A DNA stretch of 11,894 nucleotides from AP-15 sp045802495 (GCA_045802495.1 JBJMQW010000447.1:1-11894), one strand, 5' to 3'. Shown: positions 1-6,530, counted from the first letter of the stretch. The notes: generated by a model from the sequence alone, not told the origin. Translations and numbers: made by a program.

Positions 1-317
1 CCGCGGGCGTAAGGATCCAACACGAGCTTGTTGGGATTGAAGCGGTGCCCCCCGGCCGGCTCATAGGGACCGTGCACCCGGTAACCGTAGATGGTGCCCG
101 GGTTCACCCCCGGGATATAGCCGTGCCAGATTTCGTCGGTGTATTCGGGCAGATCGATACGCGTCGTGTCGCGCTCGCCCTTGTCGTCGAAGAGGCACAA
201 CTCGACCTGTGCCGCGTGGGCCGAAAATAGGGCGAAATTGACCCCCTTTCCGTCCCAGGTGGCACCCAGCGGATGCGGGAGGCCTTCACGCAGCTGCCCT
301 TTGTTGATCTTCACCAT
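1..317 (-). CDS. glgX: Glycogen debranching enzyme GlgX, N-terminal part (runs off the left edge)
   Basis: GlgX (isoamylase-type, GH13) hydrolyses alpha-1,6 branches of limit-dextrinised glycogen in the cytoplasm. About 105 residues are present. They carry the CBM48/isoamylase N-terminal signature: PHPLGATWDGKGVNFALFS at residues 15-33, then VELCLFD, a W-H-G-Y-I-P-G-V segment and Y-G-Y-R-V-H-G-P-Y followed by R-F-N-P-N-K-L-V-L-D-P. The GH13 catalytic barrel lies outside the window. I chose the ATG at 317 because GAAGG lies about 7 bases upstream and family members begin shortly before the PLGATWDG motif. The frame stays open upstream to a stop at 531-533 but offers no further ATG, only a GTG at 356-354. 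It is divergent from the EI24 gene. Family assignment is confident; the exact start is less so. Confidence 0.9.
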   Translation of the reverse strand, partial: MVKINKGQLREGLPHPLGATWDGKGVNFALFSAHAAQVELCLFDDKGERDTTRIDLPEYTDEIWHGYIPGVNPGTIYGYRVHGPYEPAGGHRFNPNKLVLDPYAR

Positions 318-526
318 TACATCGCCTTCAGGTTGTCGTGCGCCAACAATGGTCACCGGATGCAGATCTGGCCGACAGCGGCCATAGCGGCCTGCGATCT
401 CGCGAACATAAGGGCTGGAGGGGATGTTCCGCAGCGATTCGCCCCGGGCAAGGTTGCCGGGGCTGACCCCGCGGACGGTCCGACCCGAGTTGGCCGGCGG
501 CCGCAGTTCGACTAGAAGCTCGGCCG
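318..526. other. Divergent intergenic region between glgX and the EI24 gene
   Basis: About 210 bases separate the two divergent starts, so promoters for both should lie here. No convincing -35/-10 pair was found by eye. A short inverted repeat (GGCCG, 4-base loop, CGGCC) lies near 371-384. The glgX frame stays open through the whole stretch, which may be chance in GC-rich DNA. Confidence 0.3.
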
Positions 527-1201
527 ATGATTATCGCCTTGTTCCGCGCCATCGCGGTTCTCGCCGCCCCGCCGATGAGACGGGTCGTTGCGCTGAGCCT
601 CGGGCTCGCCATCCTGTCTTTCGCCGTGCTTTGGATGAGTGTCGCCGCCGCGCTCTACCATACCGCACTCTTTGACTGGCGGCCTCTCAATTGGCTCGTC
701 GATCTTTTGGGCGGGCTGGGTGTGCTGGTGCTGAGCTGGCTGCTTTTCCCGGCGGTCGTAACGATGATTATGAGCTTCTACCTCGAGCGGGTCGCCGCCG
801 CGGTCGAAGCGCTCGACTACCCGGGGCGCGGCGCGCCGCGCCCCCAACCGGTCTCCGAAATGGTGAGCGTCATGCTGCGGCTGACGGCTTTGACGCTTTT
901 GCTAAATATTTTGACGCTGCCGGTCTATCTGCTCGTCCCCGGGATAAATCTCATTCTCTTTCTCGCCCTCAACGGATATCTTTTGGGTCGGGGGTATTTC
1001 GAAGTGGTCGCGCTCAGACGGCTCGATGCGGGGGAAGCCAGGAGAGTGCGCAGCCGGTTCGCCGGCCGCATTTTTCTGGGAGGGGTCGTTATTGCCGGGC
1101 TGTTCGCCCTGCCCTTTGTCAATCTCGTCGCGCCGGTCGTAGCCACGGCTTTCATGTTGCACATCTTCGAGGCGCTGCCGCGCATCGAGCCGCACCCCTG
1201 A
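527..1201 (+). CDS. EI24 domain (CysZ-like) integral membrane protein
   Basis: A 224-aa membrane protein of the EI24/CysZ family. In E. coli, CysZ supports sulfate entry for cysteine synthesis, but most alphaproteobacterial members are uncharacterised. Hydrophobic segments are visible at about residues 19-45, 58-85, 115-152 and 178-215. Between the last two lies a soluble stretch with the family-typical Y-L-L-G-R-G-Y-F-E-V-V-A-L-R-R (near 150-164). The C-terminal block with P-F-V-N-L-V-A-P-V-V-A-T-A-F and the HIFEAL ending also fits the family. There is no strong Shine-Dalgarno at 527; M17 is a possible alternative start. It is followed 52 bases later by the bactofilin gene on the same strand. 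A role in sulfate transport is only suggested by family name and the cys operon about 1 kb away. Confidence 0.8.
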   Translation: MIIALFRAIAVLAAPPMRRVVALSLGLAILSFAVLWMSVAAALYHTALFDWRPLNWLVDLLGGLGVLVLSWLLFPAVVTMIMSFYLERVAAAVEALDYPGRGAPRPQPVSEMVSVMLRLTALTLLLNILTLPVYLLVPGINLILFLALNGYLLGRGYFEVVALRRLDAGEARRVRSRFAGRIFLGGVVIAGLFALPFVNLVAPVVATAFMLHIFEALPRIEPHP

Positions 1202-1253
1202 CCCGGTCTGCGGTGTAGCCATCCTTTCAACATTTCGATCGGGTGTCCCATCC

Positions 1254-1862
1254 ATGTTCGGTAGGAAGAGAAGCGAGACAGAGGACCACAAAATGGCAGA
1301 TGTTTCTGACGATTTGGGCATTCCGATGAAGCCCGCGCGGCCGGCCGGACCGGGTCCGAACGGCCCGGCAAAACCCACGCCGATCCCTCCGCGCGCCCCC
1401 GATCTGGCACGCGCGGGCGATTCGATTCGCGTGCCCGAGCCGCTCCGCCGCCCCGGCGAAGCGTTCGCTCAGCCGCGGCGCAGCGACACCGAGGTTCGCA
1501 AGCTGACGGTCGGCCGCGAAATCACCCTTTCGGGTGAGATCACCTCCTGCGACAAGCTGATCATCGAGGGCAGCGTCGAAGCCAACCTCAACAATTGCCG
1601 CGATGTCGAGATCGCCGAGAGCGGACTCTTCAAGGGCTCGGCGTCGATCGAGGACGCCGAGATCCACGGCCGCTTCGAAGGCAATCTTACGGTCCGCAAG
1701 CGGCTCTTGATCAAGGCGAGCGGTCGGGTATCGGGAACGATTCGCTACGGCCAGATCGAGATCGAATGCGGCGGGCAGATCTCCGGCGACGTCCAGGCGC
1801 AGCCGGCCTCGGAGCCGGGGGAGTTCATGTCGGACGTGGCGAGCGTGCGCGTCGCGGGCTGA
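1254..1862 (+). CDS. Bactofilin family cytoskeletal protein
   Basis: A 202-aa bactofilin (polymer-forming cytoskeletal protein, formerly DUF583). Bactofilins form non-polar filaments at the inner membrane that scaffold wall synthesis, stalks or other polar structures. Residues 1-80 are a proline- and arginine-rich disordered tail starting M-F-G-R-K-R. Residues about 81-182 form the beta-helix core with its regular hydrophobic repeat: L-T-V-G-R-E-I-T-L-S-G-E-I, then L-I-I-E-G-S-V-E-A, then G-R-F-E-G-N-L-T-V and G-R-V-S-G-T-I-R-Y. A short tail follows. I chose ATG 1254 over the internal ATG at 1293 because bactofilins commonly open with an MF-basic peptide that contributes to membrane binding. 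No clear Shine-Dalgarno supports either. The gene ends against the converging sulfate operon. No peptidase (M23) partner, often seen beside bactofilins, is visible. Confidence 0.9.
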   Translation: MFGRKRSETEDHKMADVSDDLGIPMKPARPAGPGPNGPAKPTPIPPRAPDLARAGDSIRVPEPLRRPGEAFAQPRRSDTEVRKLTVGREITLSGEITSCDKLIIEGSVEANLNNCRDVEIAESGLFKGSASIEDAEIHGRFEGNLTVRKRLLIKASGRVSGTIRYGQIEIECGGQISGDVQAQPASEPGEFMSDVASVRVAG

Positions 1863-1947
1863 GCGGGGTTACGCCACCCGGCCGCTCCCGGAAGGTTCGC
1901 AGGCCTGCTGCCCGCTCGCGCAACAGCCAGTCCTGCAGGGCTTTTTT

Positions 1948-1968
1948 GCGCCGTAGCGGTAACGGCGC
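1948..1968. repeat. Perfect 7-bp hairpin in the convergent intergenic region
   Basis: GCGCCGT at 1948-1954 pairs with ACGGCGC at 1962-1968 across a 7-base loop. A run of six T lies directly before it on the plus strand (1942-1947), so neither strand places a U-tract after the stem. It is a stable hairpin but not a textbook intrinsic terminator. Confidence 0.5.
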
Positions 1969-2028
1969 AGGCGGGCATTGGTGCTGCGTGTTTGCGTACG
2001 CATGGCCGGTATAAGACCAGCCGCTAAT

Positions 2029-2078
2029 GGGCTTAGCGCTCGCAGTCGGGCGAGAGTAATCTAGTTGAGCGCTAACCC
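2029..2078. repeat. Long imperfect inverted repeat, possible bidirectional terminator or structured RNA
   Basis: GGGCTTAGCGCTC (2029-2041) pairs with GAGCGCTAACCC (2067-2078), giving a 12-bp stem with one bulged C. A second short stem inside, CTCGC with GCGAG (2039-2052), competes with the base of the outer one. It sits between converging transcripts, where a bidirectional terminator would be expected. There is no adjacent U-tract, so the function is inferred from position only. Confidence 0.45.
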
Positions 2079-2154
2079 GGCCCTGTCTCCGGCTTGCCCA
2101 CGGCGCTGCTCGACCCTGCGCTCGCCGATCCTGGTTCCGATCCCTTTCGCGCCA

Positions 2155-2778
2155 TTATCCTGCGAGCCCGTTGGACATGACGGCAGTTAGCGTCGGGGTA
2201 TCGCTGCAGCTGAACGCCCTGAATACGATCGCCTGACGCTCGCAGTGAGGGGGGCTGCTCAAAAAGGCGTCGATCTCGGTATCGATGCGGCAGAGGCGCT
2301 CACCACTCTCCGCAAATGTGAATATCTCGAGGCTACGCGATGCGCCCGCGGCTGAATTCCGCGCGATAAGCGAGTGAACTCGATTGGCGAAGTCGCCGTG
2401 CGCTGCCGTGTGCTCGATGAGCCTTACAACGCTCCAGCCGTTGCGTACGAATTGAATGCATCGCTCCAGTCCATCTCCCGCCGCCGGCTCCGCGTAGCCG
2501 CCGAGCGGTAGAATGGCTGTCGCCACCTTCGCAAGGGCACGGTCGTAAACGATGACATTGGCGGTGGTCAGCGCGTGGCGTTCGAGCGCCACCAGCTCGG
2601 CTTTGGCGGGCAGCATCAGAAACCAGCATTCGCCGGGACCGATCGCTGGAAGGTCCGATGCCAAGATCGGATTGGCGCGGTGAAGATCTTTAGGCCAGTG
2701 CTCGGTCGCGCTGCGCTGAGCACGAGCCGTTGTATCAGACGCGGACGTCGGAGGACGATCGAGAAGAGCCTGTTCCAT
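2155..2778 (-). CDS. Degenerate uroporphyrinogen-III methyltransferase-like protein (own start inside the cysA frame)
   Basis: This 207-aa segment can be translated alone: ATG at 2778-2776 has a strong GAGGAG Shine-Dalgarno (2784-2789) with 5-base spacing. Its central part lines up by eye with the SUMT/CysG family. Residues 48-82 (G-P-G-E-C-W-F-L-M-L-P, then E-L-V-A-L-E-R-H-A-L, then A-N-V-I-V-Y-D-R-A-L) match the family's GAGPGDP...LT-L-A...ADVVLYDRLV block. GWSVVRLIE at 114-122 matches GKRVVRLKGGDP. The glycine-rich GAGPGDP and GGDP SAM-binding motifs are absent, so methyltransferase activity is unlikely. I recall similar short proteins near sulfate genes in Bradyrhizobium relatives but could not search. 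It may act in siroheme or sulfur regulation, or be a relic. It is the last gene of the sulfate operon. Confidence 0.55.
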   Translation of the reverse strand: MEQALLDRPPTSASDTTARAQRSATEHWPKDLHRANPILASDLPAIGPGECWFLMLPAKAELVALERHALTTANVIVYDRALAKVATAILPLGGYAEPAAGDGLERCIQFVRNGWSVVRLIEHTAAHGDFANRVHSLIARNSAAGASRSLEIFTFAESGERLCRIDTEIDAFLSSPPHCERQAIVFRAFSCSDTPTLTAVMSNGLAG

Positions 2779-3633
2779 TAATGCTCCTCGCCGGCAGGAA
2801 TAATGACCTGCGGCGGATTGCCGTGGGACGGGCATAAGGTTCAAGGCGGGCTGGCATTCTCTGGGTGCGGCAGCCGGCGCACGAGCATCAAGCCGGTCTC
2901 CGTTGCTGCGCCTGTGGGCGCCGAGAAACTCGCCGACGAAAGCTGACGCCGGGCGATCACTGATTTCCGCCGAGGTGCCGACCTGTTCGAGCCGGCCGGC
3001 ATTGATGATGGCGATCCGGTCGGCGAGCAGAAACGCCTCCGCCTGATCGTGCGTCACAAAAATCGTGGTCAGCCTCAGCTTTCGCTGCAACGCGTGCAGC
3101 CATTCGCGCAACTCGGCGCGCACCTTGGCGTCGAGCGCGCCGAACGGCTCGTCGAGCAGCAGCACTTTGGGATCAACCGCCAGGGCGCGGGCCAGTGCAA
3201 CGCGTTGGCGCTGCCCGCCGGACAACTGCGCTGGGAAGCGGTCCCCTAAGCCCGATAGCTGCATCAGATCGAGCAGCTCCGCGATCCGCGTCGCGATCCG
3301 GGCGCGCGACGGCCGCTCGCGGCGCGGCCTGACCGACAAACCGAAGGCGATGTTGCGCGCTACCGTCATATGGCGGAACAGCGCGTAAACCTGGAACACG
3401 AATCCAATGCGCCGGTCGCACGGTGCGAGACGGCGGATGTCGTGCGCGTCGATTTCGATCGTGCCTGCATCGGGCCGGTCGAGCCCGGCGATCAGGCGAA
3501 GCAGCGTCGTCTTGCCGGCGCCGGACGGCCCCAGCAGCGCCAGGAACTCGCCCTCGGCTATATCGAGGTCAATCCCCGCGAGCGCGGCCGCATTGCCGTA
3601 ATGCCGCGACAACCCGGCGATCCGCACCGTCAT
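2155..3633 (-). CDS. cysA: Sulfate/thiosulfate ABC importer ATPase CysA, C-terminal domain replaced by a run-on into the downstream protein
   Basis: CysA hydrolyses ATP on the cytoplasmic face to drive the CysT/CysW importer. From ATG 3633 the ATPase domain (residues 1 to about 238) is complete: Walker A GPSGAGKTT (35-43), Q-loop Q81, signature LSGGQRQR (137-144), Walker B VLLLDEPFGALD (157-168) and switch His195. The ATG overlaps the cysW stop (ATGA), which fixes the start over an upstream in-frame ATG at 3681. After FVGEFLG (232-238), where CysA normally continues into a TOBE-type regulatory domain of about 100 residues, there are some 47 residues of unrecognisable sequence. The frame then enters the SUMT-like protein at residue 286, giving 492 aa in total against a usual 340-360. 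The C-terminal domain is therefore lost or frameshifted. ATPase function looks preserved; whether a fusion protein is made is unknown. Confidence 0.85.
   Translation of the reverse strand: MTVRIAGLSRHYGNAAALAGIDLDIAEGEFLALLGPSGAGKTTLLRLIAGLDRPDAGTIEIDAHDIRRLAPCDRRIGFVFQVYALFRHMTVARNIAFGLSVRPRRERPSRARIATRIAELLDLMQLSGLGDRFPAQLSGGQRQRVALARALAVDPKVLLLDEPFGALDAKVRAELREWLHALQRKLRLTTIFVTHDQAEAFLLADRIAIINAGRLEQVGTSAEISDRPASAFVGEFLGAHRRSNGDRLDARAPAAAPRECQPALNLMPVPRQSAAGHYSCRRGALMEQALLDRPPTSASDTTARAQRSATEHWPKDLHRANPILASDLPAIGPGECWFLMLPAKAELVALERHALTTANVIVYDRALAKVATAILPLGGYAEPAAGDGLERCIQFVRNGWSVVRLIEHTAAHGDFANRVHSLIARNSAAGASRSLEIFTFAESGERLCRIDTEIDAFLSSPPHCERQAIVFRAFSCSDTPTLTAVMSNGLAG
2784..2789 (-). promoter_or_regulatory. 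Strong internal ribosome-binding site inside the cysA run-on frame
   Basis: On the minus strand GAGGAG is followed by CATTA and then ATG. That ATG also overlaps a TAA in the neighbouring frame (TAATG), a typical operon stop/start junction. This supports separate initiation of the SUMT-like protein. Confidence 0.7.
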
Positions 3634-4475
3634 GGGACACCGAGCCTTGCCGGGGTCGCGAGTTCGCCGCCATGCCGCCATTCGACCAGCGCCTTTGCCC
3701 CAAGCGTGACGAGGGCCAGCAGCACCAGCAGCGCCGCGACGGAAAAGGCCCCGCCGAGATTGTATTCGTTGTAGAGGATCTCGATCTGCAGCGGCATCGT
3801 CAGGGTCTCGCCTCGGACGCGGCCAGACACCACCGACACCGCGCCGAATTCACCCATTGCCCGCGCGTTGCACAACAGCACGCCATAGAGCAGCGCCCAT
3901 TTGACATTGGGCAGGGTCACCCGGAAGAAGATCTGCAGCCCCGACGCGCCGAGCAGCAGTGCCGCCTCTTCCTCGTCGCTGCCCTGCTCTCGCATCAGCG
4001 GGATCAACTGCCGGACAACGAACGGGAAGGTGACAAAGATCGTCGCCAGTACGACTCCCGGCAGGGCAAAGACGATCTTGATTCCGTGCTCGGCGAGAAG
4101 CGGCCCCAGCCAGCCTTGTGCGCCGAACAGCAGCACGAAGACCAAACCGGCGATCACCGGCGACACCGAGAACGGCAGGTCGATAAAGGTGACCAGCACG
4201 CTTTTTCCGGGGAACTCGAACCTGGTGATGCACCACGCGGCGGCGAGACCGAAAACCGTATTGGCGGCGACCGAGATCGCCGCCGCGATCAGTGTCAGAT
4301 GGATCGCAGCGATCGTGTCTTGTTGCGCCAGCGAGGCGGCAGCGATTTCTGCCCCCTTGGCAAAGGCCTGCGCGAAAACAAAGACGGCGGGCACGATCAG
4401 AAACAGTATCAGCACCGCAAAGGCGAGTGCGGCCAAAGCTGTCCGCCCGATCGCGCGGCGCGACTCATCCACCAT
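3630..4475 (-). CDS. cysW: Sulfate/thiosulfate ABC importer permease CysW
   Basis: One of the two inner-membrane permeases of the sulfate importer; it pairs with CysT. About 281 aa with an N-terminal membrane helix (A-L-A-F-A-V-L-I-L-F-L-I-V-P-A) and about five more. The EAA coupling loop DEEEAALLLGAS plus F-F-R-V-T-L-P (about residues 168-190) docks onto CysA. The family-typical N-A-R-A-M-G-E-F-G-A-V and E-I-L-Y-N-E-Y-N motifs follow. I chose ATG 4475 because GAGG lies 8 bases upstream; an in-frame ATG at 4505 has no Shine-Dalgarno and would deepen the overlap with cysT. The gene overlaps the cysT end by 11 bases and cysA by 4 (ATGA), so translation is likely coupled. Confidence 0.93.
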   Translation of the reverse strand: MVDESRRAIGRTALAALAFAVLILFLIVPAVFVFAQAFAKGAEIAAASLAQQDTIAAIHLTLIAAAISVAANTVFGLAAAWCITRFEFPGKSVLVTFIDLPFSVSPVIAGLVFVLLFGAQGWLGPLLAEHGIKIVFALPGVVLATIFVTFPFVVRQLIPLMREQGSDEEEAALLLGASGLQIFFRVTLPNVKWALLYGVLLCNARAMGEFGAVSVVSGRVRGETLTMPLQIEILYNEYNLGGAFSVAALLVLLALVTLGAKALVEWRHGGELATPARLGVP

Positions 4476-5313
4476 GACGGCGCCTCGACCAATGCTCGAT
4501 GCCATTGAGGGCGATCAGGATCACAAACGATACCGCCAGCATTACAGTCGCAATGGCTGCTGCGCCGGCATAGTCGTATTGTTCGAGCTTGGTGACGATC
4601 AGCAGCGGTGCGATCTCCGACACCCCGGGCATGTTGCCGGCGATGAAGATCACCGAGCCGTACTCGCCGACCCCGCGCGCGAAAGCGAGCGCCGTGCCGG
4701 TCAGGATGCCGGGCAGCAGTGCCGGCAACACCACCCGCCAGAAGATCGCGGTGTCGGAGGCGCCGAGGGTGCGCGCGGCCTCTTCTTCGTTGCGGTCGAG
4801 ATCGGCGACTAACGGCTGCACCGCGCGGACCACGAATGGTAGCCCGATAAACACCAGCGCGACGAAGATGCCGAGCCGGGTGAACGACACCTCGATCCCC
4901 AGCGGCGCCAGCAAGGCGCCGAGCCAGCCATTGTCGCTGTAGAGCGTCGCCAGTGTGATCCCGGCGACCGCCGTCGGCAGTGCGAAGGGCAGGTCGATCA
5001 GCGCATCGGCCAGGCGCCGGCCGGGAAACCGATAGCGTGACAGCACCCAGGCGAGCAGCAGGCCGATCCCGGCATTGAGACCGGCGGCGGCGAGCGACAA
5101 TCCAAAGCTCACGCGAAACGCCGCGAGGGTACGCGGTTCGGCGAGAATGGCGAGAAACGCCCGCGGGCCTATGCCAGCTGCCTTCACCGTCAGAGCCGCA
5201 AGCGGAATGACGACGATGACTCCGAGATAAGTCAGGGTCAGGCCCAGCGTCGGGCCAAATCCCGGCAAAGTGCGGCGCTGCCAAATTCGATGGTGCAGAA
5301 GCGTCGCGCTCAC
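4465..5313 (-). CDS. cysT: Sulfate/thiosulfate ABC importer permease CysT
   Basis: The second inner-membrane permease of the importer (CysT, also called CysU). 282 aa, starting at a GTG two bases after the binding-protein stop codon. The sequence shows about six hydrophobic segments and the EAA loop NEEEAARTLGAS followed by F-W-R-V-V-L-P (about 174-197). It also shows the CysT signatures L-P-F-A-L-P-T-A-V-A-G, F-A-R-G-V-G-E-Y-G-S-V-I-F-I-A-G-N and K-L-E-Q-Y-D-Y-A-G-A. There is no separate Shine-Dalgarno at a good distance, so initiation is probably coupled to the upstream gene. Length is normal for the family. Confidence 0.94.
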   Translation of the reverse strand: MSATLLHHRIWQRRTLPGFGPTLGLTLTYLGVIVVIPLAALTVKAAGIGPRAFLAILAEPRTLAAFRVSFGLSLAAAGLNAGIGLLLAWVLSRYRFPGRRLADALIDLPFALPTAVAGITLATLYSDNGWLGALLAPLGIEVSFTRLGIFVALVFIGLPFVVRAVQPLVADLDRNEEEAARTLGASDTAIFWRVVLPALLPGILTGTALAFARGVGEYGSVIFIAGNMPGVSEIAPLLIVTKLEQYDYAGAAAIATVMLAVSFVILIALNGIEHWSRRRHGG

Positions 5314-5315
5314 CT

Positions 5316-6530
5316 TTATTGGCCCGGCTTGTAGATCTGATCGAACACGCCGCCATCGGCGAAATGCGTGGTCTGCGCCGCCTTCCAGCCGCCGAACACC
5401 TTGTCAATCGTAAACAGTGGGAGTTGCGGCAGCTTGTCCTCGTACCGCGCTGCGACCGCCGGGTCGCGCGGACGGTAGAAGTGTTTGGCAACGATCTCCT
5501 GCCCCTCCAGGGTGTAGAGCGTCTTGAGATAGGCCTCAGCGACCACCCGGGTCCCGTGCTTGTCGGCAATCTTGTCGATGAGGGCGACCGGCGGTTCGGC
5601 GAGGATGCTTATCGACGGCACGACGATCTCGAGCTTTTCCCGTCCGAATTCGTCGAGCGCGAGAAATGCCTCGTTTTCCCAGGCGATCAGCACGTCGCCC
5701 TGGCGGCGCTGAGCAAAGGTGATCGTCGCGCCGCGCGCGCCGGTGTCGAGCACCGGCACGTGGCGATATAGCGTGGCGACGAAGTCGCGCGCCTTGGCCT
5801 CGCTGCCGCCGGGCTGGCGCAGCGCATAGCCCCAGGCGGCAAGATAGTTCCACCGCGCCCCGCCCGAGGTCTTCGGGTTCGGGGTGATGACCTTGACGTC
5901 GGGGCGGACGAGATCGTTCCAGTCGCGGATTCGCTTCGGGTTGTCCTTGCGCACCAGAAACACGATCGTCGAGGTGTAGGGTGCGCTGTTATTCGGCAGG
6001 CGGGTTTGCCAATCGACCGGCAGTAGCTTGGCTCTCTCGGCGATCGCGTCGATGTCATAGGCGAGCGCGAGGGTGACGACGTCGGCCTCGAGCCCGTCAA
6101 TGACCGCCCGCGCCTGCGTTCCTGATCCGGAATGCGACGCTTTTACCGCGACCGTCTCGCCAGTCTGCGCCTTCCATCGTTCGGCGAAAAACCGATTGTA
6201 GTCGGTGTAGAGTTCGCGGGTCGGATCGTAGGAGACGTTGAGCAGGCTCTGCTCGGCCCGTGCCGAGATTGCCCCGACAACGAGAAACAGGGCGCCCCCA
6301 ACGGCGAGCCGCAGCCAGCGAGCGAGCTTTGTCCGCCACAAGGAGGGTGCGGCGGCATTGCGCCGCTCCTGTCGTTCAATCCAGGCGGGCTGGTCGGACG
6401 GCGGGGGAACCACGACGACAAAGCCGCTCAGCGGATCGATGATGATCTCCGGTTCGTCCCAGCGATCGTCCTCGCAGGAAAGCCTGAAGGCACCGACCTC
6501 GTACGACGGGGAAGAATCGCGTGACGGCAT
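5316..6530 (-). CDS. sbp: Periplasmic sulfate-binding protein with an unusual N-terminal extension
   Basis: The substrate-binding component of the importer. It should bind sulfate or thiosulfate in the periplasm and deliver it to CysTW. The mature part (from about residue 93) starts E-Q-S-L-L-N-V-S-Y-D-P-T-R-E-L-Y. It carries S-H-S-G-S-G-T-Q-A-R-A-V (132-143), A-D-V-V-T-L-A-L-A-Y-D-I-D-A-I (149-163) and N-P-K-T-S-G-G-A-R-W-N-Y (218-229), all diagnostic of the sulfate-binding family. A signal-peptide-like stretch with basic W-R-T-K-L-A-R-W-L-R and a hydrophobic core ending A-R-A lies at about 64-92. Unusually, about 60 acidic and polar residues precede it. ATG 6530 has an excellent GAGGAGG (6537-6543, spacing 6), so the extension is probably translated. 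Total 404 aa against about 330-345 usual. sbp and cysP homologues are hard to separate by eye. Confidence 0.92.
   Translation of the reverse strand: MPSRDSSPSYEVGAFRLSCEDDRWDEPEIIIDPLSGFVVVVPPPSDQPAWIERQERRNAAAPSLWRTKLARWLRLAVGGALFLVVGAISARAEQSLLNVSYDPTRELYTDYNRFFAERWKAQTGETVAVKASHSGSGTQARAVIDGLEADVVTLALAYDIDAIAERAKLLPVDWQTRLPNNSAPYTSTIVFLVRKDNPKRIRDWNDLVRPDVKVITPNPKTSGGARWNYLAAWGYALRQPGGSEAKARDFVATLYRHVPVLDTGARGATITFAQRRQGDVLIAWENEAFLALDEFGREKLEIVVPSISILAEPPVALIDKIADKHGTRVVAEAYLKTLYTLEGQEIVAKHFYRPRDPAVAARYEDKLPQLPLFTIDKVFGGWKAAQTTHFADGGVFDQIYKPGQ

Larger units (their letters stand above)
1863..2154. other. Convergent intergenic region without a supported gene
   Basis: About 290 bases lie between the bactofilin stop and the end of the leftward sulfate operon. 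No frame here resembles a known protein. It holds two inverted repeats, described separately (1948-1968 and 2029-2078), which suit a convergent-terminator position even though neither has a classic U-tract. Confidence 0.5.

Noticed and set aside
1945..1970. Intrinsic terminator at the T-run plus hairpin
   Set aside because: On the plus strand the T-run precedes the stem. On the minus strand it becomes an A-run after the stem. Neither has the required U-tract, so it is kept only as a hairpin.
3634..3681. Upstream start for cysA at 3681
   Set aside because: It would overlap cysW by about 50 bases. The ATGA overlap at 3633-3630 is the normal coupled junction and the protein then starts just before the ATPase domain.
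3423..4508. Long open frame on the plus strand opposite cysA/cysW
   Set aside because: It is the complement of well-supported transporter genes. Its translation is arginine/glutamine/histidine-rich without any recognisable motif, the usual shadow in GC-rich DNA.
4409..5569. 386-codon frame on the minus strand overlapping cysT and sbp
   Set aside because: Same strand, other frame. The translation is Arg/Ser/Pro-rich while the overlapping frames give clear CysT and binding-protein sequence.
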